Assembly (NCBI GenBank): GCA_000697335.1 | Contig: JNEM01015464.1 | Location: 1-17,110 of the forward strand | Length of the DNA stretch: 17,110 nucleotides | From: Conidiobolus incongruus B7586 | Taxonomy: Eukaryota; Entomophthoromycota; Entomophthoromycetes; Entomophthorales; Conidiobolaceae | Direction of reading: 5' to 3' | Part shown: piece after piece, positions 1-8,544 of the stretch | Numbering within the stretch: position 1 is the first letter of the stretch | Layout of the letters: every line of letters starts with the position of its first letter | Notes under the pieces: model-generated | What the model was told of the DNA's origin: nothing | Databases searched by the model: none | What the model saw: only the letters and a program-made list of their open reading frames with translations | Program-made: the position numbers and the translations under genes

Positions 1-1010
1 GATTTTATTAGAATTAAAATATTTATCATATTTTTAAATAATTAATAAGATTTTTTTTCAATATTAGATTTATAACAAAATATTATAATTTTAAAAAGAA
101 ATAATAATTGAATATAATTAATTATTTTAATTAATAATAATTCAACTTATAATATAATCCCTTATAAAATCAAAATATCTTTTTTAAAATATTATTGTTA
201 TTTTTTCAATATAATAATTTAAATTTTAATTTTTAAAAAGTTTAACAACTATTCAAAAGTTTGAATAAATATAAATATTTGTATTGACTGCAATTATAAA
301 GAAATCAAAAGTTATTAAATAATTGAAAAAGGATATTATCAATATTATTCTATACTAAATAAATTGAAATTTAGTTTCTTTCACTGGTATATTTAATTGA
401 AATTACAATTTTTTAATTATTAATTTAAATTAATTTATATCATTATTTAGTAACAAATTGTAAAGAATTAAAATTATTAATTTTGATTGGGTTTCGAAAT
501 AGATATTTTGATTTAATCAAAACCACCAAATGTTGATATCAAATTGTTTTATTTAAAATGTTTCAAAATATTAAGATATAAAAGAATTTTGTTACTTAAT
601 TCAAATTTGTTTTAACTAATTTAAAATACATTATTTTGGTTTATATAATTATATATATTATTTATTTATCATACTGTTAATTCATTTTATTAAACTTAGA
701 AAGTTTTGTATAATATTTCAACAGCAGTGGTAGTTAAACAGTTGATAAATAATATAACTTTGATATTTCATATTATTTTTGAGTAAGTAATACATGTTTT
801 TTAACATTATATAAATTATAGAAGGTTAATTGAAATAAATAATATTCTACTACGCAGAATTAAATTTAAATTGAAATTATGTCCCATAATCATAGATTTT
901 CAAAAACCATTTTATAAATTTTCATTCAATTCTATTAAGTTTAAATATAAAATTAAAATAATCAATATAGAATAAAATTAATCCTATAAAATTAAAATAT
1001 TATTATACTT
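1..1010. other. AT-rich intergenic DNA upstream of TAD3
   Basis: No open frame of useful length, RNA gene or known repeat is recognisable on either strand. The base composition is strongly A/T with only scattered G/C. The last few hundred bases presumably carry the TAD3 promoter, but no TATA box or other element stands out from the AT background. Confidence 0.6.
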
Positions 1011-2306
1011 ATGAAAATAGAAAATTTTGAAATAAAAGAAATTTTAAGTTTTGAAGAAATTAGACCAATCGAGACTGGTAAAAAATATTAACATATTTTC
1101 TGTTTGCAACATTTATATTTATAAAATTTAATTTTAGTGGAATTTTATGCTTTGGATATAAAACCTCAAGATTCTAATAAGGTTTTAAAGTATTATAATA
1201 TCCTTTTTACACTTAAATATAAATTATCAATAATTAATTTATAATAGGTCATTGATTTCTAAACTACCTCAATTAAAAGAATATTTATTTTTAAAAAGAT
1301 TTAAGAGAACAGTGATAGAATCTGATAATATCACATCAAATGGTAAAATTCAATCCAACATACTTTATACTAGCATTTAACGTTCAATAATTCAGGTGAA
1401 AATTTCAAATTAACGATATTATTAACACCGACAAGTGAAATAAGTCTAGAAGAATTGAAATCTATTTATAACGACAGCAACATTCAGCTAGAATTAGAAT
1501 TTTTGCCATATATAGTAACGGTACCCAAATTTCAACCTTTAACTAGGGATCAATTCAATAGCTGTAAAGATATTTGGCCTGTTAATTTTAAAGAAATTAA
1601 AATTGGGTAATTTTAACTTTATTTTATTACATTATATATGTTATTCATTTTGGTTGTAGTAAAGAGCCTTTAAATCAGCAAGAATTGGATAATTTGAAAG
1701 AAATTGTCAATTCTTTAATTAATTCTGATAATGATACTTCTTTACAACATGTAAATTTACAGAATAATAACTAAGTTGATTTTAAATCCATAATTAACCA
1801 ATTATTTTAGCGATTGAATTCTGCAATCATTACAGATTTGACCAAATCATCCCGCGATCAAGACAAGATAGATATCAAGTATATGAGCTCGCAGCCCAAA
1901 ACCCCTATTGATCACGCGATTATGAACTGTATATCGCAAGTCGCACAAAACGAGTGTGACAAACGTCAAGCTTTTTTAGATTCCCAATTAAAGAGGAAAT
2001 CTATGGACTCCCTCGTTAACAATAGTTTGGAAACCGATGAAGCTTTTGAAAAGGGCTATCTCTGTAAAGATTTGGACGTGATTGTCATTCATGAGCCTTG
2101 TGTTATGTAATATCCTATTCAATTATATTTTTTAATATATATTAACTCATACTTTGAATAGGTGCGCGATGGCATTAGTACACTCACGAATCAAAAGATT
2201 GTTTTACATCAATAATCATAAATCAGGAGCTATAGAAACGCAATATAGATTACATCAACTAAATGATTTAAATCATAAATTTAGAAGTTTTCAAATCTTG
2301 ATATAA
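1011..2306 (+). CDS. TAD3: tRNA-specific adenosine deaminase subunit Tad3/ADAT3 (7 exons, 318 aa)
   Basis: Tad3 is the structural partner of Tad2; the heterodimer converts adenosine-34 to inosine in the tRNA anticodon (family knowledge). The exons I read are 1011-1077, 1138-1189, 1248-1342, 1396-1606, 1660-1750, 1811-2106 and 2162-2306. They total 957 nt in one unbroken frame, giving 318 aa, close to yeast Tad3 (about 320). The N-terminal part carries the family's KPQDSNKVLK-like segment (about residues 31-40) and a WPVNF segment before the deaminase fold. The deaminase domain has the zinc ligands His207 in PIDHAIM and Cys269/Cys272 in EPCVMC, followed by AMALVHSRIKR and a YRLHQLNDLNHKF tail typical of ADAT3. 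Isoleucine (Ile209) stands where active deaminases have the proton-shuttling Glu (HAE), as expected for the inactive subunit. The ATG at 1011 is chosen because it opens exon 1 and gives a family-like length. Exon 2 (52 nt) and its donor are the least certain parts. Confidence 0.9.
1078..1137 (+). other. TAD3 intron 1 (60 bp)
   Basis: GTAAAA donor and TTTTAG acceptor; phase 1. Removing it joins the PIET end of exon 1 to VEFYALDIKP in frame. Confidence 0.8.
1190..1247 (+). other. TAD3 intron 2 (58 bp)
   Basis: GTATTA donor and AATAG acceptor; phase 2. This donor was preferred over GTTTTA at 1182 because only the 1190 site keeps the frame into SLISKLPQLKEY, which aligns with the yeast Tad3 segment following its DSKKV motif. 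Confidence 0.7.
1343..1395 (+). other. TAD3 intron 3 (53 bp)
   Basis: GTAAAA donor, TTAAC branch-like motif at 1377-1381 and TTCAG acceptor; phase 1, with a Gly codon split across it. Confidence 0.8.
1607..1659 (+). other. TAD3 intron 4 (53 bp)
   Basis: GTAATT donor and GTTGTAG acceptor; phase 2. It lies shortly after the conserved WPVNF motif, and splicing gives IKIGKEPLNQQE. Confidence 0.8.
1751..1810 (+). other. TAD3 intron 5 (60 bp)
   Basis: GTAAAT donor, TTAAC branch-like motif at 1794-1798 and ATTTTAG acceptor; phase 0. It contains an in-frame TAA that would stop translation if retained. Confidence 0.8.
2107..2161 (+). other. TAD3 intron 6 (55 bp)
   Basis: GTAATA donor, TTAAC branch-like motif at 2142-2146 and GAATAG acceptor; phase 2. 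It interrupts the zinc-binding motif between PCVM and CAMAL, so retention removes the last zinc cysteine. Confidence 0.9.
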
Positions 2307-2313
2307 ATTATTT

Positions 2314-2319
2314 AATAAA
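2314..2319 (+). promoter_or_regulatory. possible TAD3 polyadenylation signal AATAAA
   Basis: An exact AATAAA lies 8 nt after the TAD3 stop. In DNA this AT-rich the hexamer is common by chance, so the call rests mainly on position. Confidence 0.3.
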
Positions 2320-4757
2320 CTATAAAATATATAACATTACTTTTAATGATTTTATAATATAAATTTAATGTAATTTTCATCTTTGACCAGATAATATTAA
2401 AGAATAAAAAATAAACGAGATTGATTAAATAATCATTAAATTTAATATTAACTACACATTAATACTACTTAAATTTATGAATTGATTAAATTATTATTTA
2501 AATTCTGCATTATTGGGATTATAAAAATTACTATTATCAAAATCAATTAGAGAATAGTTGATAATTCAAATACATGAAATTTTTTTTCTTTTGTATGAAA
2601 TTATATTATTTTGATTGATATCATCATTAAATTCAAAATAATACACAATGAAAATTATAATATTTTGTAAAATGATTTTACATAAATATTGTTATGTCAA
2701 AAATACTGCTACAAATTTGGTTTATTATATGTTGTTAAACAATGGTTTAAGATGATATTATTGTTCAACAACTTAAACTAATACAGATATCTTATTTTTC
2801 GTAAAAAATTGATTATGTTAATGTATGAGAATTATAAATTTATATAATTTTGTTAATATATTACAAGTTATTTTTCTTTATTATATAACAAATTGCCAAA
2901 TTAATTATTTATGAAATAAATTATATTCAATTTTTATAGTTTTATTTTAAATAATTTATTATTATTAGAAATGCTGAAAATTATTCAATAAAATGATATA
3001 TTTTTATAGTTATGAATTATATAGTTTTTGTTTAATATTTTCATTTTATATATATATACACATTATGTAAAATTAAATAATTTAATTATAAAAATATATT
3101 TAAACACAATTGAAATTAATCTCAAAATCATTCGTTGAGAAACTTTGGAAATTGATTGTTATACATAGCTTACTAGATAATTTTGTCCCAAATTATATAT
3201 ACTTTCTAATTTCAATCAAGTTATATTGTTAAACTATATCACAATATTATTGCATTCATTGATCTGAAATATAAATTCATTTGATTAAAAATATTAATTT
3301 TAAATATAATGTTAATTAAATCAATTTTATAATGCATAGTTTTGAAGTCAAATTTATTAGAAAAAAATTATTGCCAATTTAATGACTCAAATAATTGATT
3401 TGGACTAAAAATACTAATTTTCAAATGATGAGATAAAGTGAGAATCGTTAATGCACTAAATAACTAATATTATGAATAATTATTATTGTGATATTATTAA
3501 AGATAGTTTAACTATACATATATACCAAAAAAGATTAAAATTGTAATAAAATTTTCATTTTTAAAAATATTATAATTATCTGATATTATAAAATATGATT
3601 CAAGTGTCTATATTTAAAATTATTGAATGATCTTTGATTAATTTGATATGATACTGTAGGGCGTATTTATATTTCATTCCTAGTATATTTGATTGAAATT
3701 ACTTAACTATATGCAACATACATTAAAATTATTAAAGCTATTATTAAAATTATTACAGATTATTCGAAAAGAATAATTAAACTTGATTTAAAAGGCGGAT
3801 TGAAATTATGCTGATGTGGCTCTGATTATTATAAAATATCTATTTTCAAACTATGTCTTAGTATATTGATTTATGTCAAAATTTGATTTCAGAAAATTAT
3901 AAAATAATCAAATTAAGATTTTAAAATTACTTCATCTAGTCTTATTTAACCTAAAATTTCCAATTAATATGAGCAACATAACCAATTTAAAATTTTTTCA
4001 TTTAAGGTGATATTATTACATATCTAAAGTATATAGAAAATAATTTGGTTATTGTTTATGCATTGAATTGATTAAGATAAAGTAATTATGTTACCAAAGA
4101 GCAATAATTTTAAACGGAATAGATTAGGAATTAAAATAATTCAAATAATATTGATCTATATATAATTTTGATTTTAATAAAAAATATTAATTTCTTAAAC
4201 CATTCGGTCGAAAAAAGTAAATATATATTATACAATATTTCACTTTTAATAGATGTATCTCAAATCTAATTCAATAATCTATAATATTCAATACACCTTG
4301 TTATTTAATATAAGTTGAAAGATATTAGGAGAAATTAAAAATGTTTAAAACTAACTTAATCGAATATATTGTAATGAGATATTTGGTTGTATAATTTTGA
4401 GCTAGTATTGGTATTTTTATCTATTATTTTAGAAATTTGAATAATGTAATACCTTATTAGGAATCACTTTCTTATTGGATAATTCTAGAATGATGAACTT
4501 TCAATTGAATTCAAATTATCAAATAAAAATTAAAAGAAGGAGAATAAAGGATGATGATTGGCTAGTTAGGTAATTTGTTAAAAAAAGAATTTTTAGTATT
4601 GAGTATATTGATGGAATTAATGACTTTGTTGGAGTTCAACCCTTTCAACTATTTTTATTTCAAGGTATGTCTCTATTGTCAAGTAACTAGTGTAAAACGC
4701 ATTTGTTTTGATGGGTCTTGAGTATTGGGTGGGGTTTCTTACCTATTATCCCCCATA
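2320..4757. other. long AT-rich intergenic region between TAD3 and the SUB2 leader
   Basis: About 2.4 kb with no recognisable gene on either strand. Slightly more G/C appears near 3790-3830 and after 4540. A short open stretch near 4590-4690 gives no recognisable protein. It may include the TAD3 3' end and distal SUB2 promoter. Confidence 0.55.
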
Positions 4758-4758
4758 T

Positions 4759-4810
4759 TGTCTTTCTTTTTTGTTTGCTATTTTCAACTGTTTTCTTTTT
4801 TTCTCAACCC
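4759..4810 (+). promoter_or_regulatory. T-rich pyrimidine tract in the putative SUB2 core promoter
   Basis: The coding strand becomes strongly T/C-rich here, just after a CCCCCATA element and about 400 bp before the SUB2 ATG. Long pyrimidine tracts just upstream of the transcription start are common in well-expressed fungal genes (family knowledge). The link to SUB2 is inferred from position. If a leader intron spans this region, the tract would be intronic instead. Confidence 0.35.
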
Positions 4811-4815
4811 AATAA

Positions 4816-4914
4816 ATGAAATCAATATGGGCGACCTTTAAACAACATCCAATTCACCCAAAACAAATCATCTCAATTATCAACGATATCAATTCGATAA
4901 CAAGAATGAAGTGA
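4816..4914 (+). other. candidate upstream ORF (32 codons) in the SUB2 leader
   Basis: An ATG at 4816 opens an uninterrupted 32-codon frame ending at TGA 4912-4914, beginning MKSIWATFKQ and ending ITRMK. A second ATG at 4827 (frame +2) gives only four codons. If the SUB2 transcript starts at the T-rich tract, this would be translated before SUB2 and could damp its translation. No homology is recognised; it could equally be chance in untranscribed or intronic DNA. Confidence 0.25.
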
Positions 4915-5161
4915 AGACTTTCAAGATTCTGAAGAAAGAAGATTTGAAGAATTTTTAGCATTTTATTTATTATTTCCTTATCACTTTTATTGTATTTAAT
5001 TAACCCCACCCTCTCTCAGTTCCCATTTAACGTTTCACTGTGGAAAGTTCTTAAGCCGTTTCTGTTCTATCGTAGCAGTTGGTCGAGTTTTCCGTTCTAA
5101 GTTGCTTTATCCTCTTCTATCTTTTCAAGCACATTTTTATTTACGTTATATCTCGTTTTTT

Positions 5162-5171
5162 CTAATCACAG
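5162..5171 (+). other. possible 3' splice site of a SUB2 leader intron
   Basis: A pyrimidine-rich run is followed by CTAAT and CACAG, ending 18 nt before the SUB2 ATG, which resembles the branch and acceptor of the coding introns. The best-matching donor upstream is CAAG|GTATGT at 4665, implying an intron of about 507 bp, far longer than the coding introns. Weaker donors exist nearer. Confidence 0.3.
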
Positions 5172-5189
5172 GAGCCAAATTCATTTATC

Positions 5190-5462
5190 ATGTCTGACCA
5201 CGATCTTCTTGACTACGATGACGTTCCTACCGACGTTCAAAATACCAACGGAGCTTTGGATTTTAATGAAGACGGACTCGATGCTAATTTCGAAGCTGAT
5301 GGAAATGCCTTAGCCGAAGAAGGAAATTTAGAAAATAAGGACGGAGTTAACAAAGGAAGTTATGCTGGTGTCAACGCTGTCGGTTTCCGTGACTTTTTAC
5401 TTAGAAAAGAATTAACTCGTGCTGTTACTGATGCTGGTTTCGAACATCCTTCAGAAGGTATG

Positions 5463-5499
<37 letters not shown>

Positions 5500-6704
5500 T
5501 TATTTCGATTTCTTATTTCAAATTTTAGTTCAACAACTTTGTATTCCTCGTTGCTTACTTGGCAAAGATATCCTATGTCAAGCTAAATCTGGTATGGGAA
5601 AGACTGCGGTATTTGTTTTATCTGTTCTTCATTTGGTTGATTATAGTGTTGATGCTGTTTCTGCTGTTATTCTTTGTCACACTCGTGAATTGGCCCATCA
5701 AATTAAAGATGAATTTAACAGATTTGGAAGATATCTTCCTGAAATGCGCGTTGAAGCTTTCTATGGTGGTGCCAACATTGATGATCAAAAGAAACTTCTT
5801 AAAGGATCCAAATCACCTCATATTTATGTAGGTACCCCTGGCCGTACTAATGCTTTAATTAGAGATGGTGCTTTGAAACTTGATAAAGTCAAGTTATTTG
5901 TTTTAGATGAATGTGACAAGATGTTAGATCAACAAGATATGAGAGCTGAAGTTCAATCTATTTTCAAAACTACTCCCAAGAACAAACAAGTCATGATGTT
6001 TTCTGCCACCATGTCGAATGATACTCGTGACACATGCCAACGTTTCTTGAGAAATCCCTTCAAAGTATTCATTGATGACGATTCTAAGCTCACCCTTCAC
6101 GGTTTGATTCAACACTTCATCAAATTGGAAGATTCTGCTAAGAATAGACAATTAAACAATTTGTTAGATACATTAGAATTTAACCAAATTGTTATTTTTG
6201 TCAACTCTGTCAGCCGTGCCAAAGCTTTACACCTCCTACTCAACGAATGTGGGTTCCCTGCCATTTGTATTCACAGAGATCTCTCCCAAGATGAACGTTT
6301 GAAGCGTTTCAACGAGTTCAAGAATTTTGAGAAACGTATCTTAGTGTCTACTGACGTTTTTGGACGTGGTATTGATATTGAACGTATTAACATCGTTGTA
6401 AATTATGATGTTCCTCCCAATCCCGATACCTATTTACACAGAGTAATTAATTATTGATTAATATTCCCAATTCATCAACTAATATGATTATTAGGTTGCT
6501 CGTGCTGGACGTTTTGGTACTAAGGGTTTAGCTATCACTTTCGTTGCCAATGAAAATGATGTTCAACTTCTTAACGAGATTCAATCTCGCTTTGAAGTCA
6601 GTATCACTCCTCTTCCCGACTCAGTTGACGTCTCTACTTATAGTAAGTTTTTATAACCATTTATTCCCCTTTCCTTGGCTAACCATTTCTTAGTGAATGC
6701 TTAA
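5190..6704 (+). CDS. SUB2: ATP-dependent RNA helicase Sub2/UAP56 (4 exons, 446 aa)
   Basis: Sub2 is the nuclear DEAD-box ATPase acting in early spliceosome assembly and, with TREX and Yra1/Aly, in mRNA export (family knowledge). Exons 5190-5457, 5529-6442, 6495-6642 and 6694-6704 give 446 aa, the length of yeast Sub2. The acidic N-terminus has the family LLDYDD start. The helicase core shows GFRDFLL and the Q-motif Gln91, Walker A AKSGMGKT (108-115), HTREL (140-144), TPGR (192-195), DECD (216-219), SAT (248-250), IVIFVNS (310-316), [10 protein letters not shown] (363-372) and HRVARAGR (393-400). DECD rather than DEAD, plus [10 protein letters not shown], is diagnostic of the UAP56 group. The C-terminus VSTYMNA matches the fungal STYxNx ending and depends on a tiny 11-nt last exon. 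All motifs look functional. Confidence 0.96.
5458..5528 (+). other. SUB2 intron 1 (71 bp) containing a (AT)14 run
   Basis: GTATGA donor and ATTTTAG acceptor; phase 1. Splicing restores SEVQQLCIP across the Q motif. More than a third of the intron is an AT dinucleotide run. Reading through gives an Ile-Tyr repeat and an early stop. Confidence 0.93.
5469..5496. repeat. (AT)14 microsatellite inside SUB2 intron 1
   Basis: A perfect AT dinucleotide run of 28 nt lies between the donor and the putative branch region, so length changes would alter the size of a 71-bp intron. Confidence 0.9.
6443..6494 (+). other. SUB2 intron 2 (52 bp)
   Basis: GTAATT donor, CTAAT branch-like motif at 6479-6483 and ATTAG acceptor; phase 0. 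It splits motif VI between YLHR and VARAGR. Confidence 0.93.
6643..6693 (+). other. SUB2 intron 3 (51 bp)
   Basis: Consensus GTAAGT donor, CTAAC branch motif at 6679-6683 and TTCTTAG acceptor; phase 1. It leaves a final exon of only 11 nt encoding the end of Met, Asn, Ala and stop. Without splicing the frame would continue into intron sequence and lose the family C-terminus. Confidence 0.85.
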
Positions 6705-8474
6705 ATTACCATCTCACATTGTACAAGTCTATTAAATCACCATTACACTGCTACTATATTTTTAACCTTTGCCAAATCTAATATTCATCATACTTGTGAT
6801 AAATTTTCCATTTCCAACTCAATTTTTTTTCATCATATTTTTACATTTATACCTTTTATCATAATATTTATATTTGATTTCATTCAAATATATCAGTGTG
6901 AATTTTATAATAAAATATTTTCAAATTAGTATTTGATCTTTATATTTTATATATTTTATTTGTATCTAATATTAATTTTTATAATTATACTTTTGCTTGA
7001 TTTAATACTCATTAATTTAATTCAATTTTTAATAATGTTATTCATGTAAATTTCAGTATGATTCAAAAATTTACAAAATAAACTGAAAATTTGAATTTTC
7101 TGAGAATAATCATTTCCAATTTGTTATAATTTGCAACTGATTCATATTTTATATTAATTAAAAATGAATATTATTAATAATTTGAATTTTTCAATCAAAT
7201 TAAGATATTAAACCAAAAATTATAGTTAAAATTAGTTAGGATAATTATTTTTTCTTTAATTAATAAATTAATCTAGTTTTTCAAAAATAAAATTATAATT
7301 CATCAATTCTATTTAAACTAAAAAAACACTAATTTATACAATTCCATTGAATTAAATGAAATATATGTGAAATACATTTAAATTAAGTGTTAATATACTT
7401 TAAAATCATTAAGTTGTTAAATTTATTTTGATAATATTCAAATTATTCTCATTTATTATTAATCAAAAATAATTTCAAAGTATAATATTATATAGATCTT
7501 AAATAAAAAATTATTCTTTAATATTAATAAAAAAAATAATATCAAATTTAATAATATTTCTCTTATTTGATAAATATTCATTCAGCATGTGTTATAGATT
7601 TATTTAATATTTGATTGTAAGTTAATAATATCCTTTAATTTTAAGTATTAACATTTATTATCTAACCATCAATATATTTACTAATAATCTCAAGCACTAT
7701 TAATATTATATCATCATTTTTAAAATTTACAAATGTCAAAATGAGATATTCTTTATAATCCAACATTGTATCAAGCAAAAGTTAGCTAAAAATATTAAAA
7801 TTTACTGACAATATTTAATACATGCGAGCTCAAATCTTGTCAAAAAAATCAGGTAAAATATAATCATTAATTATGATTTAAATATGATAGCTTGTAGATA
7901 TTAAATATTATTCATTCCCTACTTTAAACTTAATTACCATTTTTAGCATAATTCAAATGTATTAATAAATAGCACCTATAATGCCTATTTAAACTAGAAC
8001 TTTATCAAATTTTTAAAATAATTTAACAGATATAAGGGTCAAATGTTTTGAATACTGAGGTAAACAGTGTAATTACAGTGAAATAAAATGCAACATCATT
8101 AGTTTTACAAATCGGCTGATGTTTTAAATCTAAAAAAGCATTTCAATTTATTATTATTGAATTTTCAAATATAAATATTAAAATATATGTTGATGATCTT
8201 TTAAGTTGTTTACAAGGTCTGACATGATACTAATGTCATGAGTGTTGGTATAGATTTCAATAAATTTAATATAATAGTAATAAACATTGATATAATAGCT
8301 TATTCATATTTGACTGTTATCATTGTAACCGTTATTAAATTAAACAAAATAGTTAAAATAATTTAATAAAAGCATTTGTAGTCATGTGAAAGTGATTTCT
8401 TGGACCCATCTTAGAGTTTGATACATATTCATATGTCATAATATAAATGGTATTATTCAATTAATTTTATGCAA
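6705..8474. other. AT-rich intergenic region between SUB2 and ACAD copy A
   Basis: The first 100-150 bp are somewhat richer in C and probably hold the SUB2 3' UTR. The rest is A/T-dominated with no open frame or RNA gene recognised. Isolated GC-richer words occur near 7820-7850, 8105-8115 and 8215-8245, without recognisable element ends. Confidence 0.55.
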
Positions 8475-8482
8475 TATAAATA
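8475..8482 (+). promoter_or_regulatory. candidate TATA box for ACAD copy A
   Basis: An exact TATAAATA lies 70 bp before the ATG at 8545. Placement suits a core promoter with a short leader, but AT-rich background weakens the call. Confidence 0.35.
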
Positions 8483-8544
8483 ATGCTCAATACTATCTGG
8501 TAATAGAAAGAATAACAGAAATCTTGATAGTTGTCAAGTTTAAT

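Noticed and set aside
381-406. Possible dispersed repeat shared with about 3677-3703 (TAGTATATTT/TGGTATATTT words before GATTGAAATTAC-like sequence)
   Set aside because: The resemblance is short and almost entirely A/T, so chance is likely.
4198-4215. AAACCATT-GTCGAAA-like word shared with about 11285-11301
   Set aside because: Only about 15 positions match with two mismatches, and no wider similarity supports a repeat family.
4590-4690. Short open frame (FSIEYIDGINDF...) upstream of SUB2
   Set aside because: Interrupted just upstream by a stop, no recognisable homology, and compatible with chance or leader DNA.
5559-5831. 90-codon + strand frame overlapping SUB2 exon 2
   Set aside because: It is a shifted frame of SUB2, whose own frame carries all helicase motifs; the shifted product is low-complexity and hydrophobic.
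5924-6151. 75-codon minus strand frame within SUB2
   Set aside because: Antisense shadow of a strongly conserved coding exon, with no recognisable protein.
8524-8544. Seven extra N-terminal codons for copy A
   Set aside because: That frame starts with TTG. In a eukaryote the first ATG at 8545 is the sensible start, and the extra residues are not shared with B or C.
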